21,518 bases of DNA, from assembly GCA_019648995.1 (NCBI GenBank), contig BLXT01005465.1:242194-263711 (forward strand). Reading direction: 5' to 3'. The translations under genes and the position numbers were made by a program. The DNA is from Plakobranchus ocellatus (lineage: Eukaryota > Mollusca > Gastropoda > Plakobranchidae). The notes under the pieces are model-generated. The model saw only the letters and a program-made list of their open reading frames with translations, was not told the DNA's origin and searched no databases. The number at the start of each line of letters is the position of its first letter. The first letter of the stretch is position 1. This document shows positions 1 to 8,700 of this stretch, in pieces.

Positions 1-3
1 ACT

Positions 4-34
<31 letters not shown>

Positions 35-316
35 TTGCTGCTGCTGCTACTACAACTACTACTACTATTACTACTATTACTGCTACTACTACTACTGCTA
101 CTAATACTACTACTACTGCTACTAATACTACTACTATTACTACTGCTGCTGCTACTACTACTACTGCTACTAATACTGCTACTATTACTACTACTGCTGC
201 TTCTACTACTGCTGCTACTACTACTACTACTACTACTACTACCAGTACTACTACTACTACTACTACTACTATCACTACTATTACTGCTACAACTACTGCC
301 GCTACTACTACGATTA
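1..316. repeat. Imperfect ACT trinucleotide microsatellite, cut by window edge
   Basis: More than 300 bases of ACT units with scattered GCT, ATT and ACA variants keep three-base periodicity throughout. The stretch reads as poly-Leu in one frame, but this is a by-product of the repeat, not a protein. It continues past the left edge. Interruptions every few units indicate an old array accumulating point changes rather than a recent pure expansion. Confidence 0.95.
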
Positions 317-318
317 CT

Positions 319-360
319 ATGAAGAAGGAGGAGGAGGAAGAGGAGGGGAGAAGAAGAAGC
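319..360. repeat. Purine-rich GAA/GGA stretch beside the ACT array
   Basis: About 42 bases of only A and G made of GAAGAAG and GGAGGAGGAAG units, directly following the ACT tract. It is simple sequence, and I see no other signal in it. Confidence 0.85.
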
Positions 361-576
361 TTTCTACAGATTTTCACGTCTGCTCACAGAATGGAACCCT
401 AGGCCAGATTTATGATAATTGACTCGTGACTAATTTGAGCTGGTCTCCACACAAGTTCAGCATCTTGTATCATTATTATTCCAATACCTTGTCCCTACTC
501 GCTACTCTTCCAGCATCTTCACAAACTGCCGCCAAGCGTTAGTGGTGCAATTTTACTAATGGTTGGATTGGGTCTT

Positions 577-693
577 GCATATAGCCAGTCCACAACCAGG
601 TGATCTCAGGCTCTCGGGCGCTCCGTCAGGCCAGGGCGCCGGTGGTGGGGTTCGAACCGGCGAATTCGCTATCCACTGTGCCACCGGTGTCCC
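577..693 (-). mobile_element. tRNA-derived SINE, copy 1 (internally shortened)
   Basis: Read on the minus strand it begins GGGACACCGGTGGCACAGTG (A-box TGGCACAGTGG), reaches a perfect B-box GGTTCGAACCC, then the family body CTGGCCTGACGGAGCGCC, GCCTGAGATCACC and the tail GGACTGGCTATATGCAAGAC. Compared with copy 4 (10797-10952) about 28 bases between the A- and B-box are missing. Target-site duplications are not clear. A plain non-autonomous RNA polymerase III retroposon. Confidence 0.85.
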
Positions 694-849
694 AATTTAT
701 TCCTGAAATAAAGCTGAAATTACTGAACATGAAAACCCTGAGAGGACAAGCACTCTCAATTTTGGTCTGTTACTGGTGTCAAATAATGCCAAGTTTAGTT
801 GCATAGAAGATTTTGTTTGACTTTTGCACAGCCCGCCTAAAATATACAT

Positions 850-963
850 GATGGTGATCTCAGGGTTTCAGGCCGTCGTCAGGCCAGGGCTTCAGAAGCA
901 AGCTCAAACTCAAACCTTTGTAGATCTAAGGGCAGGTTTGCTACCCATAGTGCCACCGACACT
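850..963 (-). mobile_element. tRNA-derived SINE, copy 2 (old, 3' end lost)
   Basis: Minus-strand copy with A-box-like TGGCACTATGGGTAGC, the CTTAGATCTACA segment, a degenerate B-box, and CCCTGGCCTGACGACGGCCTG..CCCTGAGATCACC. The terminal GGACTGGCTATA tail is absent. A possible 8-base duplication CTAAAATA flanks it (837-844 and 964-971), which is weak. It is more diverged than copies 1 and 4 and lies 157 bases from copy 1 in the same orientation. Confidence 0.75.
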
Positions 964-1005
964 CTAAAATAGGACAAATAAATCTTCCATCGATCGTTCT
1001 GGAGA

Positions 1006-1041
1006 AAAAACAAAACAAAACAAAACAAAAAAAAAAAAAAA
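1006..1041. repeat. (CAAAA)n and poly-A simple repeat
   Basis: Several AAAAC units merge into a run of A. It could be an old retroposon tail but no body is visible next to it. Confidence 0.8.
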
Positions 1042-1098
1042 CGTGTATTGAAGAATATCCATCTTTATTTGCCCGGCATGTTAATGAAAATTTTGATC

Positions 1099-1250
1099 TG
1101 TTTAAGCTACTGTTATAGTATTTTTCCCGTCATAAACTGATGGACATCAAGCTATGACTGGGATGTTTTTGATATGTGCGATTGTTAAAGCTACGTATGT
1201 ACTGCTGTTGCATTTTTCCTGTCACCAACTGTCGGACAAGCTATGACTCA
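1099..1250. repeat. Imperfect ~80-bp direct duplication
   Basis: Segment ~1099-1160 (TTTAAGCTAC..GTATTTTTCCCGTCA..AAGCTATGACT) is repeated at ~1183-1249 (GTTAAAGCTAC..GCATTTTTCCTGTCA..AAGCTATGACT) with substitutions and small gaps. No coding content. Confidence 0.65.
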
Positions 1251-1801
1251 GTATATCTGAAATCAGCTCACTATTTATACAGTCATGTATAATTGGTCTT
1301 TGCTTCCAGAGCTGGCGCATCTTGACTGAAGACAAACCAGGTGTCCCTCAATCTTTTTATTATACTCCGGAATGCTCCGTGCAACACAAAACTGACAGAG
1401 CATAACGACACAAGCATGAACTCTTAAAGTGGGCATCTCTGCTATAAACATCAAACTTTTATTCAGAATAATGAGAATCACAGTGAGGACAAACAGCTTT
1501 ACAGAAAACAATGCCTTGCCTCATGAAGCAGAAAATATCCCTCGAATATTAAAGCAGAAAATTCATAGCAAAAATAGTTTTTTCGTTATCCAAAAAGGTT
1601 CACAGGATTGTAAAGACATTACCATTCCTAAGGTCAGCTATAGATTTAAAACAATTTGAACAAAGAGCAAGTGACCAGGTAGATTTTAAAAATCAACATA
1701 TTTATCAATGGGAATTCAAGATGGCGGCCTTTATCATAGCAATCATGGAAAAATAAGAAAGTTTGATTTTCTTTCTAACTTGACCATGCTGAAATGATGG
1801 G

Positions 1802-1915
1802 TGACCATCACTTGGACATAGTTATTGAACGAAAGAAAAAATGTTCCAAGACTCCCATTGACCATCACTTGGACATAGTTATTGAACGAAAGAAAAAATG
1901 TTCCAAGACTCCCAT
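1802..1915. repeat. Perfect 57-bp tandem duplication
   Basis: Positions 1802-1858 and 1859-1915 are identical over 57 bases, both starting TGACCATCACTTGGACATAG and ending CAAGACTCCCAT. With no differences the duplication is probably recent. The surrounding sequence carries no supportable gene; 57 is a multiple of three so an open frame runs through it by chance. Confidence 0.95.
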
Positions 1916-3494
1916 CCCACCTTGTTGAATTTTTGAAAGGTAAATACTTTGGAGAACAAAACGATAACAAACCCCTAACCCTTAGTACCTTGGAAAGTTG
2001 CCCTTCATCACAAGAAGCACACCTGTTGAGTAGAAAAGCTTATCTTGACCATTACGTTTAACTTTGTCACCAGCAATACAAGCAGGTATGAAAAGATTTA
2101 CGTCCATCACTTTTGGAAACAAACTGACTGATATGGTGAAAGATTCTTAATATGTTCAAAAAATCCCCAATGTACTGCTATCAGTTTGCCCTGACTGTAA
2201 GGTACATATGATATGAACCATTCAAAAAGTTTGGAGGTGTCACTAAACAGAGGTATGAAAAAAAGTGTTTAAAAAGTATCAAAAGTATACTCAGAACAGG
2301 CTTCTATATCCATTTTCCCAGCAAACCTTGCCGTTTTATATCATTCCTGCACAAAAAAGTGGAAAATAAATTAAAAAAGCCATTAAAAATTCAATGTCTG
2401 AGGTATGTCTCTCTAACATGAAAGAGACGTGACAGAAGGTCAGCTTAAAATCAGATCAAGAATACATTTAAACAGTATATATTACACACTGAAGAGATCA
2501 TTATGGTTTACAGATATATTTTGATTAAGCCTGAGTAATTTTGAAAAGAAAAAAATTTGAGGGACTGAAAATCATTAGTTTTGGTTTCAGCAAGTTTTTG
2601 GCTTTACATTGTTTTATAATGATCTTGAGACTGCTCCTAATGGGTCTAACATCAACAACATTTTTTTTTTTTTTTAAATTTTTCTCCCATTTTAAAGCTT
2701 TATTTCAACAATATTCACATTGAATTATTCTTCTGGCGCACAAATCAACATGCTTGTCTCTAGCTATTAACCATTTTAAAGCTCCCAGCACAGGAAGTAG
2801 ATTCCGGTTTTATCAGGCACAGAAAAATCTTCTCAATGTGACATGTCACTCCTTTGGTCAATTTGATTCTCCGACATTTGACGTTTCATTCCTTGACTGA
2901 GTTTGTTCTGCACTCATCGGAAAATATCACATTCTACAAAATACAAACTTACAAAATACTGGAATATTACACCGAAAAAAAACTCTGATTATGGTAAAAT
3001 AATAGTCATAATATCTAATTCTAAGAAAACTAATGAGATTTACAAATAGAATGCTATATGCAATATGAATATGAGGAAACAAATATGGCATTTAGCAAAT
3101 TAATAAATAATGCAATTTACTAAACAATTTAAACAATAAACTTGTGTTTCAAATAAATATAAATAGCCGAGGAAACATGGATCTAGTGCATGAATATACG
3201 GATATGTACTTATATATATTGGGTTTTTATTAAATTACAAATTCAGTTAGATCTTTTTAAACGAGATATATATATCATATAGCTTAACTCATTTTATGCA
3301 TATCATATGTATGTGTGTCGTAACACCATAAAATGAGCGAAGCTTCAGATTTACATGACTGACTTGAAATATAAAACCTGAGACAGAAGGGCGAGAGAGA
3401 CTTCTGCATCTCATAGTTCCATAATTTCCTTTCAAAATACTATAGACTATGTGCACAAGATGCGATAGAGAGTTTTACTCTTTAACTAAAGGTG

Positions 3495-5683
3495 TTTATT
3501 TTTAAGTCACTCATACAGATCTATAAATTGATTCTTTTTTTTTTTTAAGGTTACTGTATACTTACTCTCACCACAAAATAGGTGAAGAGCAATGTGGATT
3601 TCACTTTGCAAAAATTATTTGTAAAAGTCACAGACATAAAGCAGGATATATATATATATATATATTAATGAAAAACATGAAAAAACATGGCTAAATAAGG
3701 ACTAGAGAATTATGATAAATTATAACATCAAACATATCTGTGAGAAAGGGTTGAAGAGAGAGGGGGGCGAGGGACACAGAGAGAGCTAGAGACAATGACA
3801 TTCATTGGCATAAACTTTGTACGAATGCCATAACTTGCTTTGACCATCAGAAGTGAAGTATCAATATAGGGGAAATAACTCTTTCTGGCTTTGATAAATC
3901 AACATTGTAATGGCATCCACATAATTATGGCATAAACATAAACTTGTACAAATAAATATCAAAGGAGGGGGGGGTCAATATATTTGTTTGACCGGCCCAT
4001 AACACAGTGCTTTCAATGAGAAATGAAGAAAACCAAGGATTTTTCCAGGTGGGCCGACAATGGGGTCACCAAAGGCAGGAGCATACCTAAAGGGGTCTGG
4101 AGGCATGCTACCTCAGAAAATCTTCACAAATAGGACTGCAAATAAAGCCATTTAGAATGACTTTGACATCAATTGAACTTACATTTTGTTCAATCTGAAG
4201 TAATGAAATATCTTTTTTGTCTAAAGCGGACATTACTATGGGCAATTCCGCATAAGACTGAACATGTGGAAATCTGCAGAAATGTGGACAATTAGAAGCA
4301 CTGATAACAATAGACATAAAGAGATAAAAAGAATTCATTATCAAAAAAATCATTACAAAAAATTTTATACTCCTTTGAGATGTCCCAAAAAGTATTTATG
4401 CTTTAGATTTCTCTTGGGCAATTGGCAAAAATCAGACTACTCTTCTTCAAAATTGATTTAAAAGTGAAAAACAGAGATACAAAATCATGGAAAAAGACTT
4501 CTTTACAAATAAAAAAAAACAAGCTAAACTTTGTGGCACGTGAATTTCAATGAAAAGAAAAAAAAATCACAGATAAATTCAGTTGCATCAATATTAGGCA
4601 ATAAAATATTCAAAAAAATAAAAACTACAAATGGCTGAAAATGTGTGTACATAATTAATAAATCCAAGGCCACATTTCTTAACAATATTGTTTGCATATG
4701 TCTTTTTTTTTAGCAATATTGTTGCATATGTTTAGAAAATTGACAAATGTGTTTTTCTATCACCCTTAACAACAAGGTGAGCAAATTTGGAGTTCAATGG
4801 TAGACCAGTATAGGATTTCAATGAAAAATAGCTATGTCTTTTTAGCAGGTCACCTGAGTGATAAAGAAAATCACTCAAATTTACCACTTTCTTCCTCTAG
4901 GCTGCACATTTTGTATAATCTAAATATGAATGTTATATATAAGATGAAACTTTGCATCATTAAACACACTATAATCCACTTTTTGTGAATTGGAGAAAAG
5001 AGGCAAAAACTTAGCTTATCTTCTCATACATCTCAAATTTTCCTGTTTTTTGGAATGCTGAGGTGATTTGTTTCTCACTCATAAACATGTAATTTTCCTT
5101 TGATTTAAATGGTTAGAATAAAATATTTTCACTTTCAACTCAAATTTTCAAAAAGAATGAATATTAGTCATTTGTCATGTAAACCCTTCAAATAATTCTT
5201 ATGCAAATACAAGATACACTATCCCATTTCATTGCTTCCTTCTTCATACACAAAGCCAATGTATAATTGTATAAACAACTTCCTTTAAAACAGAACAAAG
5301 CTTCAAGTCTTGATCCTGAGGTGCATGTGCTGAGGAAGAAGACACAAACACAGCCATTCTCTTGTGAGAGTTACACATAATGTTGTTTTTTTTACGCACT
5401 CTTCGTCCTTGCTTTCCCTATTGTTAAATCTAAGCATCTACAACATAATACCTTTGCTAGCTGCAGATTTATCAAGATTTTCTCAGCAGTTGAGATCAAC
5501 AGCACCACTGAAGGACAAACCTGAGTGAAATTTTCAAGGGGCTCTGTGCTACAGAGCAATGCAGTGTTTTTTGTTTTTTGCCAAGTGTGACTAAACTTAA
5601 AACATCCAACTGATTAATGTAATCCCTTGACACTACAAAATAAAGCTGAACAGGAATATTGATTTGAAGGTCATGTGCCTTCC
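3495..5683 (-). other. Probable MOCOS 3' UTR and downstream non-coding DNA, end not determined
   Basis: No coding sequence can be supported here on either strand. Reading down from the stop codon, I see no canonical AATAAA or ATTAAA on the minus strand until about 3495-3500 (TTTATT on +), roughly 2.2 kb away; variant hexamers such as GATAAA (near 5468) or TATAAA (near 4364) occur earlier. The UTR therefore could end anywhere in this stretch. It also holds a (TA)n run at 3646-3665, a small imperfect direct repeat at 4681-4731 (AACAATATTG..GCATATG twice) and oligo-A runs. Confidence 0.35.
3646..3665. repeat. (TA)n microsatellite
   Basis: About ten TA dinucleotides, uninterrupted. Confidence 0.95.
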
Positions 5684-5791
5684 TCATTGGTATGGGGTGA
5701 GAGCCAACACTTTTACAGGATCCCCAACTCGAATCGTTTGTCGCGCTCCGTCACTAGCCGGAAGCATTCGAGAGTGGATGCCAAATGGAAC
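5684..5791 (-). CDS. MOCOS: MOCOS last coding exon (exon 16) with stop
   Basis: Thirty-five codons plus TGA at 5684-5686, local residues 751-785. It encodes [20 protein letters not shown] and ends [24 protein letters not shown] matches human VNFGMYLMH and the [10 protein letters not shown] strand matches LSVGSQVLPVL, the closing strand of the MOSC domain; the human C-terminal tail of about 20 residues is absent here. Acceptor TTTTCCAG at 5792 is clear. Confidence 0.95.
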   Translation of the reverse strand, partial: VPFGIHSRMLPASDGARQTIRVGDPVKVLALTPYQ

Positions 5792-8700
5792 CTGGAAAAC
5801 ATAAAAAGTTATACAAGATTTAGAAACTCCCCTTTGCTGTATTAAATTTAAATTTAAAAAATAAATTTACAAAAAAGAAGTGCTAAAACATTTTTTTTCA
5901 CATCATTTGCTGAAGTGAATCACTTTAAAAGGATTCTAAAAATATATTTTGGTAATTCTAGATATTTCATCTTTCAAGATTTTTTTAAAGTTTTGGCTCA
6001 ATTTCATGAGAGAAAACATAATCTAAAGATCAAGGAGGATGTCAAGGTGATGCTAAAACAAAGAAAGATGGACAGATCTAAACAAATGGTTTAATTTATT
6101 CAAAATGTGATAGCCAAGGGAAAAAAAAAAACAAAAGGAAAAAAAACAGCTAAGGAGACACTGACCACTGACTGCAAAGGTCACAGTATACAAGCATGGC
6201 AGTGAGTGGGAGAGACAAATGAAAGAACAAGAGAAGGAGAAGGGAGGAAGGGAAAGAGCGAGAGAGAGAAAGAGAGATAAGGAGAAGGAAGGAAGGAGAA
6301 AGAGACAAACAGATGGACAGGCAGCCAGACAGACATTTTTTTTTAAGGTTTTTTTAGCTTACATGTGAAAGAAAAAAAATGAAAATTTTCCCTTCCTTCT
6401 CCATTGATTTATAATATGAATATCAAAGCCCAAACAACACACAAACACACGAGAAGACAAACCTTTTTCCCTCGCCACACTGACAAAGTCTTCAAGGGTT
6501 CACGACTTTTCTTGGCTGTTTCCTGATCCATGCAGATCATGGAACATCTGGTGCAGTGGCCGAGACACTGAGAAACAGGAGAGAAGAAGTACACGCATGA
6601 AACAACAGATAGAGATAATGATGGGAAAGTTGTGCCTAAAAGCAATATGAACACATATGCAAAATACAGTTAAGCTTCTTCACAAATATATTTCATACTT
6701 GCCTATTTAGGATCAACGAATTTAATAGCGCAAGAAGAAAAAAAAAGCAATTTAAATCCAAATTTCTGAAATACATTGTATGCAGTCTTTCAACTCAATG
6801 TCACTTTACTTGACAATATAATACAGCAACCTTACAAAATGAGTCAACTATTAGATCTACTGAACCAAAGACAAGTGACCTATTAGGATTGGTTTCAATA
6901 TGTTGAGCAGGAAATCCAGTCATCTATCTATAAATAGGTTTCAAGTTTGCTTTAGAACATCATTTACCATATTCATCTCGAGTCCAGTCCGAATAAATCA
7001 CCAGTTATATTTTGACCATTTAAAATCATCGACCCATCCAGAAACTTCACTCTATAAGCCTTACAATGGTGGTGAAAGCAGGACAGAGATATTGCAAAAC
7101 TCTGTGACAAAACACTGGAGTTTCAACTTTTTTTTTCTTTAATCCAGTGAAAAAATAAGAAAAAACAAACTTGAAATTCTTCCTTCTCAGAAGTTTTACA
7201 AAGGAAGTTTCGGCTCATTGGGACTGAAGTATATACGTGTCTGGTATCTAAACATCTAAAGACCTTTACCATTGTAGATCTTGAATCTTCATTGAGCTGA
7301 GAAGTGGAAAACACTGCCCGATTCTCCCAGCGGTCATGAGCGGCATTTGATGCCAAAAATTTAGAGTCATGACTGGAGTACCTACACTTGTTACAATATT
7401 ACTGTAATATGCTGCAAAATGCCCAATTTCAAGGCTACACAAACGTTTCACTTGCAATATCCATTTTGGGGAGTCACTACACAAATGTTTACTTTGATAA
7501 CATATAATTTTTTGGGTCTGCTACACAAATGTTTACCTTAACAACACATAATTTTTTTGGTGTTGCTACACAAATGTTTACCTTGACAACATGGTCCCCT
7601 ATAGAGATAGAATCCCACATCTCCTCCTCAAAGGCGTCCCCACCATCCAAGACTAGATTGCCTCGGAAGCGAAGGAGCAGATTGTCTTCAGCTATTGAAT
7701 ATGTGAAAAAAAAATCAAAACAACAAACATGCTAAAACTACTGCTTTAAAACAACTGCATGCAAGATTTCAGATTTTTTTCCCGGTCTGGATTTTTCAAA
7801 TAAAAAAATTGATTGCTTTCCATTCCATGACCATGTTTTTTTTTTTGGCTTTTTTGGGTTTTTTTTTATCTAGACCCAAATCTCATCTAGTAGCTAATTC
7901 TTTTTTTTTTTTTCAGTTTTTTTTTTTTACTGTTACTTGCATGCAACTTGTGCAAAACCATGTATACCACTTAAATCCTTGAGTAAATTTACTTTGCTAG
8001 GAATGGCAGCTCTGAAAGTAATAAAAAAATCATGAGAAATATTGTGGAGAGGCAGGCATGATTAGCAGCCTTACAAATAGCTTAGTCAGAATAAATTTAA
8101 GAACACAGCAGTAGAAAATCCATGGTGTTATGTCGATGAATGATTCTATCCTTCATTTCATTACGTAAGAGAACTAAATGGAAGAGGTTCTTTGTCATGT
8201 CAACAGGAGCACTAGTGCCACTAACATATGTCCTCTGGTGCCGTAGGAACCCTCGTATCATCTGCCTCTTCCAGCGGACCAAGCTCAGCAATTTTCGCCT
8301 GAAGGCTGCGGACGCTGGCTCGGTTTAGCAGCAAGATCTGAGATTCGTTTGCCATGGAGAGTTTCTGAGGGGCTGAGGAGAAAAGAGAGAAAATGGAACA
8401 GCTAATTTGGAGTAAATCCACCCTGAGATCTGCAGGGGACATTTCTGCTGCGTGTTCAACTACCACTACAAGTACCCTGGCCTGTCGGAGGGTCTAAAAG
8501 CCTGAGATCACCTTGTTGTGAACTGGTTATAGACAAAAACCAAACCAAACCAAAGCAATCTCTTCAGTCATGCAGTCATGAAGAAAATAGTTACAAATTT
8601 TATGAAATGATCATCTTTGATACAAATACAATCATAGCCTTGTAATGATTGATTCATTGATCCTTGTGTAAAATTTACTTTTCATAAATCTCTTCACGTT

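Larger units (their letters stand above)
1041..3494. other. Intergenic AT-rich DNA, no gene seen
   Basis: Apart from the two tandem duplications (1099-1250, 1802-1915) I see only AT-rich unique sequence with short A and T runs. Open stretches on either strand are short, biased to Lys, Phe and Leu, and match no family I know. Confidence 0.6.

Noticed and set aside
35-322. Open frame encoding almost pure leucine
   Set aside because: It is a translation of the ACT/ACTACTGCT microsatellite; no start context, no mixed composition, and it lacks any domain.
630-693. Possible tRNA gene around GGTTCGAACC
   Set aside because: The boxes are tRNA-like but anticodon arm is missing or disrupted and the sequence recurs with a shared non-tRNA tail, so it is a SINE head.
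600-806. Open frame containing PVVGFEPANSLSTVPP
   Set aside because: Translation of SINE copy 1 and flank; the B-box region explains the sequence.
1718-1728. AAGATGGCGGC, a perfect YY1-type site
   Set aside because: A single 11-base match without nearby transcript or promoter evidence; a similar word inside exon 2 (20869-20880) is coding.
1970-1985. CCCTAACCCTTAG, telomere-like
   Set aside because: Only two imperfect units; chance in unique sequence.
3961-4125. Locally G-rich stretch with GGGGTCTGGAGGCATGCTACC-like sequence, resembling ends of dispersed repeats in marine invertebrates
   Set aside because: Only a short stretch resembles such repeats, with no terminal repeats, duplication or second copy in the window.
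4108-4353. 81-codon open frame on the minus strand
   Set aside because: No recognisable domain or splice context, and the composition is like surrounding AT-rich DNA; it lies in the presumed MOCOS 3' UTR or beyond.
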